This document shows, piece by piece, positions 26,461 to 36,319 of a stretch of 64,000 nucleotides of DNA. The stretch's first letter is position 1. Each line of letters opens with the position of its first letter. Source of the stretch: Sphingobacteriales bacterium (GTDB lineage Bacteria > Bacteroidota > Bacteroidia > Chitinophagales > JADIYW01); assembly GCA_016719635.1 (NCBI GenBank), contig JADJYT010000016.1:186001-250000 (forward strand). Direction: 5' to 3'. Below the pieces are notes generated by a model. That model searched no databases and was not told where the DNA came from. It saw only the letters and a list, made by a program, of their open reading frames with translations. The position numbers and the translations under genes were made by a program.

Positions 26461-27732
26461 TTTTGGACGGCAGTAATTCTGCGGTTCCGTATTTTCCGGC
26501 AAGCCTTCCGTGTTCAACTTCCTGACGATTTCCGAGCCTCCTTCTTCCTCTCCTATGCTTACCGCATTCTCACCGTATAGGATGTCCCAGACCTGCTGAA
26601 GTTTGTATACACTTTGATTATAATGACTGCTGAGGATGATAACGGTCGTTTTATCACTGATTTTCCGGTTAAAGACAGAATTAAAGCTGTGCCACCATCC
26701 GTTGTGGTAAATCAGGCGGGTACCGTCCGGCTGATCCTGCATACGCCAGCCAAGTCCGTAGTTTTTGTTGCCGGATTTCTCAAAGCTTTGGGGTGTAAGG
26801 GCCAACCCTAAGATTTCGGGCCGGATAAATTTTCCGGCATAGAGCGCCTGGTCCCATTTGTATAAATCACGGACCGTACTGTAGATTCCCTTATCACCGG
26901 TGACTCCGTCTGTGTAAACAATCTGGTCTTCTATCCAACGGGAGCCTTTGTACCCTTTTACGGCAGATGGCCGCGGACTCAAGGGGTCGTATAGCCAGGT
27001 ATCCAGCATTCCAAGCGGCACAAAAACAGCCTGATGCATAAAATCACAGAACGGAATTCCGGAAACTTTTTCAATAATGAGCGCCAGCAAAACATAATTC
27101 GTATTGTTGTATCGGAAATGTGTATCCGGAGCGTTCAGTACTTTAGGTTTGAATTTTATCAGCTGCTTCAGCACATCCTCATTCGTCATGAATGACTTCT
27201 TGTCCTTCCAGTACACTTCCGAGAAATTAAGGTAATTGGGAAGTCCGGAGCGATGGCTCATCAGCATGCGAATGGTTATTCCCTTGTATGGAAATGCCGG
27301 AAAAAACTTCTGCAGCGTGTCATCCAGCGATATCATGTTTTGCTGTAACAACAATAATATCCCCGCAGAGGTGAACGTCTTGGACGTGGAGGCTATCTGA
27401 AAGGAAGAACGTTCCGTGAGTGGCTCTTTGGTCTGATAGTCCTTATACCCGTAATAGCGTTCAAAGATGGGTGTACCTTTATAGGATATTAGAACGGAGC
27501 CGTTGAATCCGCCATAGGTCTTTCCTTCAAAGTAGCAATCCAGCTGGTGTATCTTCTCCACCACATCTGAATCCTGTATATCCACTACTTCCTTATCATA
27601 GCTCGCATATTCGGAGGGCCTGACTTCCGGCGGCAAAAAACCCGTCGGTGTTCGCTTACTGCTGCCATGCTGACAAAACGTACAACACAGTCCTGCTATC
27701 AATAAATATATAGTAAGAATAAACTGCTTCAT
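26458..27732 (-). CDS. serine hydrolase of the beta-lactamase/class C family, exported
   Basis: A 424-residue protein starting at the ATG at 27732, where a signal sequence begins (MKQFILTIYLLIAGLCC). The SxxK motif is S115-T-S-K118 (FQIASTSKTF), and YNNTNY near residue 200 gives the YxN motif. The family includes class C beta-lactamases, DD-peptidases and esterases; no specific substrate is evident. Fifteen codons upstream of the chosen start are basic and do not form part of a signal peptide. Confidence 0.85.
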   Translation of the reverse strand: MKQFILTIYLLIAGLCCTFCQHGSSKRTPTGFLPPEVRPSEYASYDKEVVDIQDSDVVEKIHQLDCYFEGKTYGGFNGSVLISYKGTPIFERYYGYKDYQTKEPLTERSSFQIASTSKTFTSAGILLLLQQNMISLDDTLQKFFPAFPYKGITIRMLMSHRSGLPNYLNFSEVYWKDKKSFMTNEDVLKQLIKFKPKVLNAPDTHFRYNNTNYVLLALIIEKVSGIPFCDFMHQAVFVPLGMLDTWLYDPLSPRPSAVKGYKGSRWIEDQIVYTDGVTGDKGIYSTVRDLYKWDQALYAGKFIRPEILGLALTPQSFEKSGNKNYGLGWRMQDQPDGTRLIYHNGWWHSFNSVFNRKISDKTTVIILSSHYNQSVYKLQQVWDILYGENAVSIGEEEGGSEIVRKLNTEGLPENTEPQNYCRPK

Positions 27733-27900
27733 TTTTCTTTTTCGTCTGCACGATTCCTTTAACAACATAGTATCCAATCAGTCGCCATAAAAATACCTTT
27801 TTATATAAAGAATGTTAATCAATAGATGTTACCAAACGTTGAAAAGTATTTTGTACGGAATATGAGGGATAATCAGCTATTTTTACAAAAAAGAAAAATT

Positions 27901-28401
27901 ATGAAAAGAAGTGAATCCCTGTTGATGGAATACGAGAAAGAATGCGCCAATACGCGTAAACTGCTGGAGGCTGTTCCCATAGACAAATTAAGCTGGAAGC
28001 CTCATGCAAAATCAATGTCTTTGGAACAACTCGCCGTACACATTGCCGATATTCCAAACTGGATGGCTGTAACGATTGAAAAAGATGTATTAGATTTTGC
28101 AAAGGAAGAATACAAACCGAAAAAAGTTTCGGCATCGGAAGATTTGCTGAAAATCCATGATGATGCGGTAGCTGCGGCATTAAAATGCTTAGGCGATGCG
28201 AGTGATGAAACACTGCTGCAGGACTGGACTATGCGCAATGGCGAGCAGGTCTATTTCACGATGCCGAAAGTGGCTGTTCTGCGTATGTTTGTGTACAACC
28301 ACCTGTATCATCACCGCGGTCAATTGACCGTATATCTGCGTTTACTGGATGTGCCGGTGCCGGGCATGTATGGGCCCACGGCGGACAATCAAAGTATGTA
28401 A
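27901..28401 (+). CDS. DinB family protein
   Basis: A 166-residue four-helix-bundle protein with the DinB metal-binding histidines in AVHIADIPNW and at the C-terminus in LYHHRGQL. Members include bacillithiol S-transferases and damage-inducible proteins of unknown activity. I chose the ATG at 27901 because TATTTTTA, close to a -7 box, lies at 27878-27885, making the 25 upstream codons unlikely. Its stop is six bases from the convergent ferredoxin stop. Confidence 0.85.
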   Translation: MKRSESLLMEYEKECANTRKLLEAVPIDKLSWKPHAKSMSLEQLAVHIADIPNWMAVTIEKDVLDFAKEEYKPKKVSASEDLLKIHDDAVAAALKCLGDASDETLLQDWTMRNGEQVYFTMPKVAVLRMFVYNHLYHHRGQLTVYLRLLDVPVPGMYGPTADNQSM

Positions 28402-28407
28402 CAGATT

Positions 28408-28632
28408 TTATTCAACTATCTGGATGATGTGCACCGGGCAGGCTTTTGCGGCCTGCAGGTTGCTCTCCAGTTCTTCCTCACGCACCCTGACACTCCAGAA
28501 GCCTTTCTTGTCTTTGGCTTCCAGCAATACGCTTTTGCCGTCTTTGCGGCTCATGCGCCAGCGCTGCGGAGCCAACTCCACACAGTAGTTGCACCCGATG
28601 CATTTTGCCCGTTGCTGTATAATGGTAATCAA
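28408..28632 (-). CDS. small ferredoxin with one 4Fe-4S cluster motif
   Basis: A 74-residue protein. CIGCNYC near the N-terminus plus a distant CP (ACPVHII) gives CxxCxxC...CP, enough for one 4Fe-4S cluster. It overlaps the end of the U32 peptidase-like gene by four bases (ATGA), so the two are translationally coupled and probably work together as electron donor and enzyme. Confidence 0.88.
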   Translation of the reverse strand: MITIIQQRAKCIGCNYCVELAPQRWRMSRKDGKSVLLEAKDKKGFWSVRVREEELESNLQAAKACPVHIIQIVE

Positions 28633-29885
28633 GCGGTTGTTTCAATAGCATTCACAATCTTATACAATTTGTCGCTGGTGCGAATCGGTGCGTCTAGTTT
28701 GAACGCGCAGCTCTCGCCTTTCTTTGCCGTTTGCACCGCACCTTCTGAAGTATGCAATTCCGTGATGGTTGTTTCAATGGCCCCGGTAGTCGGACCGGTA
28801 ATCAATACCGTATCTCCAATGCTTAAATCATAAGACTCCAGTGTGAATTCCGCCACCCGAATTTTATCAAAATAATTGGTGCCCTTACCGAGATAGATTT
28901 TGCGGGTGGTCGCTTTTGAACCCGGACTGTCATTCCATTCACCCAATTCCTTACCCAGATAATAGCCGCTCCAGAATCCGCGATTATAGACCCGTTGCAA
29001 TCGCTCCATCCAATCAGCTATTTTTTCTTTCGTGTACATATTGTTGTAATATGCATCGATAGCCTCCCGGTAACATTCCGCGGTCGTTTTCACATAATCC
29101 GCTCCTTTTCCCCTGCCTTCGATCTTCATCACCTTCACGCCGCTTTCAATCACCTTATCCAAAAAATCGATGGTGCATAAATCCTGTGCAGACATGATAT
29201 ATTCATTGTCGATAGCCAGTTCATGTCCGTCTTCGTTGTCAATAACCGTATAGCTCCTTCTGCAATTCTGCACGCAGGCTCCTCGGTTGGCAGAAGCGTT
29301 GGCGGTATGCAGACTCAGGTAACATTTTCCCGATACGGCCATACACAAGGCACCGTGCACAAATATTTCTATCTCTACCGGTTTTCCGGATGGTCCGCAA
29401 ATATTTTCCTTTTCTATCTGGTCGCAGATCTTTTTCACCTGGATCAGACTCAGTTCTCTCGACAAGACCATCGTATCTGCAAACAACGCATAAAATTTCA
29501 CTGTTTCAATATTGGTAATGTTGACTTGTGTAGAAATATGTACCTCCATCTGAATGGAACGCGCATAAGCGATGACGGCCTGGTCGCTGGCGATGACGGC
29601 GGTAATACCGCCGGCTTTTGCCTTTTCCAGTACGGTTTTGATGGCCGTCAGGTCGTGGTCGTACACGATGGTGTTGAGTGTCAGATAACTTCGGACAGTA
29701 TTTTCCCGGCAGATGGCGCCGACTCTTTCCAAATCCTCCAATGTAAAGTTCATGGTAGCACGGGCGCGCATGTTGAACTGCTCCACACCAAAATAGACGG
29801 AATCGCAGCCGGCATGTATCGCCGCCATCAGGGCTTCGTAGCTGCCGGCCGGTGCCATTAATTCAATTTTATGCTGTTTGTTCAT
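28629..29885 (-). CDS. U32 family protein (TrhP/YegQ-like)
   Basis: A 418-residue protein of the U32 'peptidase' family. ELMAPAGSYEALMAAIHAGC and DSVYFGVEQFNMRA are the N-terminal signature. The conserved cysteine cluster CMAVSGKCYLS with CVQNCR would hold an iron-sulfur cluster. Members such as TrhP act with prephenate in 5-hydroxyuridine formation in tRNA rather than as proteases. Its coupling to a ferredoxin gene supports a redox role. No prephenate-pathway gene is close by. Confidence 0.85.
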   Translation of the reverse strand: MNKQHKIELMAPAGSYEALMAAIHAGCDSVYFGVEQFNMRARATMNFTLEDLERVGAICRENTVRSYLTLNTIVYDHDLTAIKTVLEKAKAGGITAVIASDQAVIAYARSIQMEVHISTQVNITNIETVKFYALFADTMVLSRELSLIQVKKICDQIEKENICGPSGKPVEIEIFVHGALCMAVSGKCYLSLHTANASANRGACVQNCRRSYTVIDNEDGHELAIDNEYIMSAQDLCTIDFLDKVIESGVKVMKIEGRGKGADYVKTTAECYREAIDAYYNNMYTKEKIADWMERLQRVYNRGFWSGYYLGKELGEWNDSPGSKATTRKIYLGKGTNYFDKIRVAEFTLESYDLSIGDTVLITGPTTGAIETTITELHTSEGAVQTAKKGESCAFKLDAPIRTSDKLYKIVNAIETTA

Positions 29886-29978
29886 TGCGGTGCAAAGATA
29901 ACGGCAATAACATTTCTGTATTATTACTAATACATCTAATCCCGAATCTTAATAGTAGTTTAAGAAGAGGAGATGTAT

Positions 29979-31079
29979 TTATTCAGTCACATGCATTCGT
30001 TCGCCTTTTATCAATTTATCCACCCATTCATACAAATACATTCCGGAAGAATTTCTTTCATAAAACAAATCATTGTCTGCCAGCATCGTATGCGATGTGC
30101 CATTGATAAAATAGGTGGACCAGGTGCTTTTGGGTTTCAAAATATCATCCCGAAGATGAACAATACCTGATTTAAATACATTGGCCGGCAATTGATTGCC
30201 CGGTGCACCCATACAGTTATTATAGCCAAAACTTAAAAAGAAACGGGAAACGCCATCTTCATACGAAGAAACAAAACCAAAGTTTGCATTCGGATACTTT
30301 TTACTGGAGTATTCATATACATTAGCCAGCCCTAATTCCGGTTTTCCGCAGCAATCCAACAAGCCGTAGGGGATAGGCAACCCGAAGATAAATGTAAAAC
30401 CCAATTGAAGACAAATTGGAAACGCCTGCGCATCGCTAAATAGCGGTCCGGAATCGTTGATTACGGTAATTTTTGCATTGGGAAACCGTTTTATCACTTC
30501 CAGGAAATTGACATATACGCCATATCCTCCTGCACTTAATCCAAACAGCACAATTTGCTCTACTTTATTATAATCAAAATAAGGTTGAATGAAATCAACG
30601 GATTTTATAAAATTATAAGACCCAACATAACGTTGTGTATCGGGCAGGTCAAGTGCCTGTCCGGCCCTCCTGGTGCCGCTGTGTACATCGCCGGTACAAT
30701 AAGGAACAAAAACAAACGAAAAATCTTTCAACGGATTTTTGGGATTGTCTGCATCAAATATTCCGCGATGCGCATACTCCGCTGACAAAGAACTCCAGTC
30801 ATTTTGGTTAAACGATTTTGGATTAGGGCCACAGGTTTCCGGATTAAAACATGCGCCGCCGCCATTAATATAAATTGCCAATTTTTTTGGGTTGCCAACG
30901 CGATAACCAATGCCTGTTGGAGATCCGTCCCTGCAAATCATGCCATTGATGTCGAACCAATGAAACGATTTCGGATTATCCTCCAACTCCATGAAAGGGT
31001 GCTTAAAGCTTGTCTGTACTTCTCTGGTACAGGCAAATAACAGGAATACGGAGCAAAACGAAAAGAAATATTTTTCCAT
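29979..31079 (-). CDS. pectinacetylesterase/NOTUM-family lipoprotein
   Basis: A 366-residue exported protein with a lipobox (VFLLFAC) in the first 17 residues. INGGGACFNPETC (oxyanion region), PYCTGDVHSG, the nucleophile motif GLSAGGYGVY and a late NGTSHTML (catalytic His) follow the PAE/NOTUM alpha/beta-hydrolase pattern. The bacterial substrates are mostly unknown; deacetylation or deacylation of a carbohydrate or lipid ester is plausible. It stands alone between U32 and icmF. Confidence 0.82.
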   Translation of the reverse strand: MEKYFFSFCSVFLLFACTREVQTSFKHPFMELEDNPKSFHWFDINGMICRDGSPTGIGYRVGNPKKLAIYINGGGACFNPETCGPNPKSFNQNDWSSLSAEYAHRGIFDADNPKNPLKDFSFVFVPYCTGDVHSGTRRAGQALDLPDTQRYVGSYNFIKSVDFIQPYFDYNKVEQIVLFGLSAGGYGVYVNFLEVIKRFPNAKITVINDSGPLFSDAQAFPICLQLGFTFIFGLPIPYGLLDCCGKPELGLANVYEYSSKKYPNANFGFVSSYEDGVSRFFLSFGYNNCMGAPGNQLPANVFKSGIVHLRDDILKPKSTWSTYFINGTSHTMLADNDLFYERNSSGMYLYEWVDKLIKGERMHVTE

Positions 31080-31126
31080 AGAATAATAATTTTATCTCTA
31101 AATCTATGATATTTATTTTTAACAAA

Positions 31127-34100
31127 CTACATATTCCTTCTGTACTGACCGCCTACTTCAAATAATGCATTGGTGATTTGTCCGAGGCTGCAGTATTTTA
31201 CAGTTTCAATTAATACATCAAATAAGTTCTTATTGTTCAATGCTGCTTGCTGTAATTGCTGCAGATACTGCTGTGCCTCTTTGCTGTTGCGTTCGTGCAG
31301 GCGTTTTAAATTATCTATCTGCAGTTGCTTTTCTTCTTCCGTGCTCCGTATCACTTCCAGCGGCAAGATAGTGGGCGAACCTTTGGAAGACAAAAATGTA
31401 TTCACACCAATCAGCGGCAATTCGCCGGTATGTTTTTTCATTTCATAATACATGCTTTCTTCCTGTATCTTGCTGCGCTGATACATGGTTTCCATCGCAC
31501 CCAACACACCGCCGCGCTCTGTCAATCGGTCAAACTCCGCATATACCGCCTCTTCCACCAGATCCGTCAGCTCTTCGATAATGAAAGAACCCTGCAGTGG
31601 ATTTTCATTCTTTGCCAGTCCCAGTTCCTTGTTAATAATCAGTTGGATCGCCATCGCGCGTCGCACACTTTCTTCCGTAGGTGTAGTAATCGCTTCGTCA
31701 TACGCATTCGTATGTAATGAATTGCAGTTGTCATAAATCGCGTACAAAGCCTGCAAGGTCGTACGAATATCGTTGAAGTCAATTTCCTGCGCGTGCAAAC
31801 TTCTGCCGGATGTCTGTATATGGTATTTCAGTTTCTGGCTTCTGTCATTCCCTTTATACAGATACTTCATCGCTTTCGCCCATATTTTTCGGGCCACACG
31901 GCCGATGACCGCATATTCCGGATCAATACCGTTGCTGAAGAAGAAAGATAAGTTGGGTGCAAAATCATCAATATGCATTCCCCGCGACAAATAATATTCC
32001 ACAAACGAGAACCCGTTTGCCAAGGTAAAAGCAAGCTGTGAAATAGGATTGGCCCCGGCTTCCGCGATGTGATAACCGCTGATAGAAACCGAATAGAAGT
32101 TACGCACCTTGTGCTGCACAAAATACTCCTGTACGTCGCCCATTAATTTCAGGGAAAACTCCGTCGAGAAAATACAGGTATTCTGGGCCTGGTCTTCTTT
32201 AAGAATATCCGCCTGTACCGTCCCGCGAACCTGTGATAGTGCATGCGCCTTTATTTTTTCATAGACATCTTCTGGCAGCACCTGGTCTCCTGTAACACCC
32301 AACAACAATAATCCTAAGCCATCGTTCCCTTCCGGTAAATCACCCTGATAGGATGGTCGTTTAGCCTTTTTATCTTTATAGATATTATCAATTTTGTGAT
32401 TGACTTCTTCCACCAAATGATGTTCGCGAATATATTTTTCGCACTGCTGGTCAATGGCTGCATTCATAAAGAAGGCGCAGATGGTAGGTGCAGGCCCGTT
32501 AATCGTCATGGAAACCGATGTATTCGGCGAACACAGATCAAAACCGGAATACAATTTTTTGGCATCATCCAATGTACAGATGGAGACACCACTGTTTCCG
32601 ATTTTTCCGTATATATCCGGCCGAAAATCGGGATTGTTTCCATACAACGTCACGCTGTCAAATGCGGTAGATAAACGCTTGGCAGGCAAGCCTAACGATA
32701 CATAATGAAAGCGTTTGTTGGTGCGCTCCGGCCCGCCTTCACCGGCAAACATGCGTGTTGGGTCTTCATTCTCTCTCTTAAAAGGGAACACACCTGCGGC
32801 ATAAGGAAACTCACCGGGCACATTTTCCTGTAAATTCCATTTCAGAATATCGCCCCAAGCCTCGTATTTTGGCAAAGACACCTTAGGTATCTGCTGATGC
32901 GATAACGATTCGGTATGTGTCTTTATTTTCAGTTCCTTCTCCCGCACTTTGAACACGTAATATTCCCCGGCATAACTTTGTTTCTTTTCTTTCCAGTCTT
33001 CCAGTATTTGTTGGCATTCGGGATGAAGTTTTAGTTTTAATTCTTTGTCGATAGTCGATAGTCCATTATCCATAACATATTTAACCTGTGACCATTGACC
33101 ATTGACCATTGACTTTAATTTATCAAGTGCATATAACTGATTGGCAATCTCACCCTGTTCTTTTGCCCAGGTATCGTAATCGCGGTTGGTTTTGGTGATA
33201 TCGGATAAATAACGGGTTCGGTTGGGGGGAATGATATAAATCTTTTCGGAACCTCCGGTACGGAGGGATAATGAACTCTTCCAATCCATGTTACATTTCG
33301 CTGTAATGATTTTAACCAGCTGTAAATATAATTCATTAGTTCCCGGATCGTTGAACTGGGCGGCGATACTGCCAAATACAGGCATGTCTTCCGGGTTTTT
33401 ATCCCATAGATTTCTATTGCGCTGATATTGCTTCTTCACGTCTCGCAGGGCATCCTGTGCACCTCGTTTGTCAAATTTATTGATGGCTACGATGTCCGCA
33501 AAGTCCAGCATGTCGATTTTCTCCAACTGTGAAGCGGCGCCAAATTCAGGCGTCATCACATACATGTAGACATCGGCAATATCTACGACTTCCGTTCCGC
33601 TCTGACCGATGCCCGATGTTTCAACAATGATCAAATCATATCCTGCTGCCTTGAAAATCTGGATGGCATCTGTCACATCTTTGGAAATGGAAGCGTTGGT
33701 TTGACGGGTAGCCATGGAGCGCATAAACACCCGCTCATTGTTGATGCTGTTCATCCGGATTCTATCCCCCAGCAAGGCTCCGCCGGTCTTTCTCCTAGAA
33801 GGGTCCACTGAAATGATGGCGATGGTTTTATCCGGAAAATCCAGCATAAAACGACGCACCAGTTCATCTGTCAGCGAAGACTTGCCTGCTCCGCCGGTAC
33901 CGGTAATCCCCAGAATCGGGAGAGGAGATTGGAGAGGCAGGATTTGAGATTTTAATTTTTCAAATTCTTCCGGAAAGTTTTCCGCACAGGAAATCAACTG
34001 GCCGAGTTGTTTGGGGTTCTTATTTCTTATCCCATCAATGTCAAACCCAATATCCTTTCCGGTCGGGTAATCACATTTCGCCAGCAAATCATTGATCATA

Positions 34101-34501
34101 CCCTGCAGGCCCATCGCTCTTCCGTCGTCCGGGGAGTAGATTCTGTCAATGCCGTAGGCATGCAGCTCCTCTGTCTCCGCAGGCAGGATCGTACCTCCAC
34201 CGCCGCCGAATATCTTAATATGGCCGCAATCTCTTTCGTGCAGCAAATCATACATGTATTTAAAAAATTCCAGGTGGCCGCCCTGATAGGATGTCAACGC
34301 AATGGCATTCGCATCTTCTTCTATGGCGCAATTCACAATTTCGGCCACGGAACGGTTATGCCCAAGATGGATAACCTCTGCACCGGAAGCCTGAATAATA
34401 CGCCGCATGATATTGATGGCTGCATCGTGCCCGTCAAACAGGGAAGCCGCCGTAACTATGCGTATTTTGTGTTTAGGTTGATAAGGTGCTGTTGCCTGCA
34501 T
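31127..34501 (-). CDS. icmF: fused acyl-CoA mutase of the IcmF type
   Basis: An 1124-residue, B12-dependent isobutyryl-CoA (or related acyl-CoA) mutase with its G-protein chaperone in one chain. Order: B12-binding domain ([11 protein letters not shown], about 20-140), MeaB-like GTPase ([13 protein letters not shown]-loop near 190), a linker (about 450-560) and the mutase barrel (about 560-1100; [30 protein letters not shown]). I start at the ATG at 34501 rather than 34531 because a promoter box lies inside the first ten upstream codons. The linker contains heptamer tandem repeats. Confidence 0.92.
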   Translation of the reverse strand: MQATAPYQPKHKIRIVTAASLFDGHDAAINIMRRIIQASGAEVIHLGHNRSVAEIVNCAIEEDANAIALTSYQGGHLEFFKYMYDLLHERDCGHIKIFGGGGGTILPAETEELHAYGIDRIYSPDDGRAMGLQGMINDLLAKCDYPTGKDIGFDIDGIRNKNPKQLGQLISCAENFPEEFEKLKSQILPLQSPLPILGITGTGGAGKSSLTDELVRRFMLDFPDKTIAIISVDPSRRKTGGALLGDRIRMNSINNERVFMRSMATRQTNASISKDVTDAIQIFKAAGYDLIIVETSGIGQSGTEVVDIADVYMYVMTPEFGAASQLEKIDMLDFADIVAINKFDKRGAQDALRDVKKQYQRNRNLWDKNPEDMPVFGSIAAQFNDPGTNELYLQLVKIITAKCNMDWKSSLSLRTGGSEKIYIIPPNRTRYLSDITKTNRDYDTWAKEQGEIANQLYALDKLKSMVNGQWSQVKYVMDNGLSTIDKELKLKLHPECQQILEDWKEKKQSYAGEYYVFKVREKELKIKTHTESLSHQQIPKVSLPKYEAWGDILKWNLQENVPGEFPYAAGVFPFKRENEDPTRMFAGEGGPERTNKRFHYVSLGLPAKRLSTAFDSVTLYGNNPDFRPDIYGKIGNSGVSICTLDDAKKLYSGFDLCSPNTSVSMTINGPAPTICAFFMNAAIDQQCEKYIREHHLVEEVNHKIDNIYKDKKAKRPSYQGDLPEGNDGLGLLLLGVTGDQVLPEDVYEKIKAHALSQVRGTVQADILKEDQAQNTCIFSTEFSLKLMGDVQEYFVQHKVRNFYSVSISGYHIAEAGANPISQLAFTLANGFSFVEYYLSRGMHIDDFAPNLSFFFSNGIDPEYAVIGRVARKIWAKAMKYLYKGNDRSQKLKYHIQTSGRSLHAQEIDFNDIRTTLQALYAIYDNCNSLHTNAYDEAITTPTEESVRRAMAIQLIINKELGLAKNENPLQGSFIIEELTDLVEEAVYAEFDRLTERGGVLGAMETMYQRSKIQEESMYYEMKKHTGELPLIGVNTFLSSKGSPTILPLEVIRSTEEEKQLQIDNLKRLHERNSKEAQQYLQQLQQAALNNKNLFDVLIETVKYCSLGQITNALFEVGGQYRRNM
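33047..33111. repeat. two heptamer tandem repeats inside icmF
   Basis: ACCATTG is repeated three times at 33091-33111. GTCGATA is repeated twice at 33047-33060, followed by two degenerate units (GTCCATT, ATCCATA) to 33074. Both fall in the linker between the GTPase and mutase domains (about residues 463-485). Confidence 0.8.
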
Positions 34502-34518
34502 ACAAGTGACTTGTCTGA

Positions 34519-34526
34519 CAAATTTA
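34519..34526 (-). promoter_or_regulatory. -7 promoter box of icmF
   Basis: TAAATTTG on the minus strand fits TAnnTTTG, 17 bases before the ATG at 34501. It excludes the upstream ATG at 34531 as the start for this transcript. Confidence 0.45.
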
Positions 34527-34598
34527 CGCATTTAAGAATTAACAGATTATTTTCTTTCATTTTTCTATTAGAAATTAAATGTCTATTTTTAAACTAAT

Positions 34599-35183
34599 AT
34601 GAAGAAAAGAATTGCTCGTGAGATTTTGTATCTATTAGGTTTTTCTCTTATTGTAGGATTATTTTGTATTTCTATTGTTACCTACAACAAAAAAAATAGT
34701 AATAAATTAAATAAAACGCAAGCTGAATTACAAAAAAACTACTCTTTCTTACAAGAAAAGAATATTGAATTTGTATGTTTTAATAATGGCAAATTTGATT
34801 ACACCATACCAATTTATATTCTTGGTGATTTTACAACAAATAGGAGTGATTTAAAATTAATTGGGAAAATAACTGATAATATCCCTATAGTATCTTCGAG
34901 GAACGAAATAGAAGACAATGCCTCAAAAGAAGTTGACGCACTTGAATTGTTAAATCAACTTAATAAGAAATTAACTGAAAAGTTATCTGCCGAAGAAAGT
35001 GAGCAAATTAACGCATACATAGCAAATACAAAATTGTATGGAAGATACAGCAACCGGATTCTTACAGAAAATGATGTTTACTACAATATTAAAATTGTAG
35101 CATTAACTCTATTAATTGTATTATTTATTATAAGATATTTATACTATACTGTTAGCTGGTCTCTAAAAACACTAAAAGAATAA
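34599..35183 (+). CDS. unknown membrane protein, AT-rich
   Basis: A 194-residue protein that I do not recognise. It has a membrane helix near the N-terminus (about 8-28, LYLLGFSLIVGLFCISIV) and another near the C-terminus (about 165-185, IVALTLLIVLFIIRYL). Between them is a lysine- and glutamate-rich domain that would lie on one side of the membrane. Base composition is far more AT-rich than the flanking icmF and asmA-like genes, suggesting transfer together with the next gene. TATTTTTA, 7 bases before the ATG, is close to a -7 box. Confidence 0.6.
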   Translation: MKKRIAREILYLLGFSLIVGLFCISIVTYNKKNSNKLNKTQAELQKNYSFLQEKNIEFVCFNNGKFDYTIPIYILGDFTTNRSDLKLIGKITDNIPIVSSRNEIEDNASKEVDALELLNQLNKKLTEKLSAEESEQINAYIANTKLYGRYSNRILTENDVYYNIKIVALTLLIVLFIIRYLYYTVSWSLKTLKE

Positions 35184-35225
35184 ACTTTTGGGAAATAACA
35201 ATTTTGGAGAATTTAAAATATTTTG

Positions 35226-35259
35226 TACATTTGTTTACACTTTACTGTAAACTGTAAAC
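35226..35259 (+). promoter_or_regulatory. promoter and 27-bp palindromic operator of the HTH-PRTase gene
   Basis: TTTG (35204) and TACATTTG (35226-35233) form a -33/-7 pair with 18 bases between them. The palindrome at 35233-35259 has blocks GTTTAC, TTTAC, GTAAA and GTAAAC with spacers of 2, 1 and 2 bases. All 22 block bases are symmetric. It begins on the last base of the -7 box and ends three bases before the ATG, so a bound repressor would block both the promoter and the start. Confidence 0.7.
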
Positions 35260-35262
35260 TAA

Positions 35263-36240
35263 ATGAAATCTAAACAAAAGATAATCAACCTATTAAAAAA
35301 TAGAAAAGAATTGCAATCTGGTGAAATTGCTGACGAGACTGGCTTTTCACGGCAATATATTCATCGTGTTTTAAATGAATTGTTAGAAGAAAATATAGTG
35401 ATTAAAGTTGGCAGACCGCCTTTAACGTACTATAAATGTAGCGAACCGGAAATAATAAAGGCAAGTGTACACATACCAAAAGAGCAACAACTTTTCTTGC
35501 AACAACATTTTTTGTGGATTTCTGAAAAAGGTGAAAAACTAGAAGGCAAAGAAGCAATGGAAGTTTGGTGCAAACGCCAAAAATTACCTTTTGAAAAAAC
35601 GGTTGACGAATATATCAACACTCGAAAAAAATATCTCAAATTTTATAACAATGAAATTTACATTGATGGAACACAGAAATTAATAAATACAGTTGGATTT
35701 GAGAAAATTGGAATTGACAAAATGATGTATTTAGATTTTTATGCAATTGAGCGTTTTGGAAAAACAAGATTAGGAACATTGATGCACTATGCCAAGCAAG
35801 GTCAGAATAAAACATTAATGGCGCAAATTGTTGAAGAAACAAAAGACACCATTCATCAGATTGTTAAAGAAATAAAACCAGATGCGATTTTATTTGTGCC
35901 ACCAACAATAAAACGGGAAATACAAATAATGCATTATCTGAAAAAACATCTTGCTGTAAATAAAATAGAAATCGATGTTCAAAAGGTTAAATCTGAGATA
36001 GTAATCCCACAAAAAGCATTATCGAAAATTAATGAAAGAATTGCCAATACACAAATGAGCTTTTTGGTTCGTGAAAAAATTCATTATAAAAAAATTCTGT
36101 TGATAGATGATGCCATCGGCTCGGGTGCAACCATGAATGAGATTGCCAATAAAATAAAGGACAAAGGTATTACCAAACAAGTATTGGGTTTAGCCATTAC
36201 AGGTAGCTACAAAGGGTTTGAAGTGATTAGTGAGTTGTAG
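35263..36240 (+). CDS. winged-HTH regulator fused to a ComF-like phosphoribosyltransferase domain
   Basis: A 325-residue protein. Residues 1-60 form a helix-turn-helix (LQSGEIADETGFSRQYIHR, then LEENIVIKVGRPP as the wing). The C-terminus carries the PRPP-binding loop ILLIDDAIGSGATMNEIA (near 280), preceded by QKALSKINERIANTQMSF, which resembles the Q..L....R..N...aF motif of ComF. The middle region (about 80-190) is not recognised. The layout recalls PurR of Bacillus and archaeal GfcR, where the PRTase fold senses PRPP. Its own operator overlaps its promoter, so autoregulation is likely. Confidence 0.7.
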   Translation: MKSKQKIINLLKNRKELQSGEIADETGFSRQYIHRVLNELLEENIVIKVGRPPLTYYKCSEPEIIKASVHIPKEQQLFLQQHFLWISEKGEKLEGKEAMEVWCKRQKLPFEKTVDEYINTRKKYLKFYNNEIYIDGTQKLINTVGFEKIGIDKMMYLDFYAIERFGKTRLGTLMHYAKQGQNKTLMAQIVEETKDTIHQIVKEIKPDAILFVPPTIKREIQIMHYLKKHLAVNKIEIDVQKVKSEIVIPQKALSKINERIANTQMSFLVREKIHYKKILLIDDAIGSGATMNEIANKIKDKGITKQVLGLAITGSYKGFEVISEL

Positions 36241-36319
36241 CTTTTATTGTAAATAATGTTAATCCTAACAATTACAAAAAAAGAAAAGTGTATCTTGAAG
36301 CATTAAATATATAATTCGT

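Noticed and set aside
29223..29861. 212-codon open frame opposite the U32 gene
   Set aside because: Antisense shadow without recognisable domains; the U32 reading has its full cysteine cluster.
33047..33111. CRISPR-like array
   Set aside because: Units are 7 bases with no spacers and lie inside a gene; these are simple tandem repeats.
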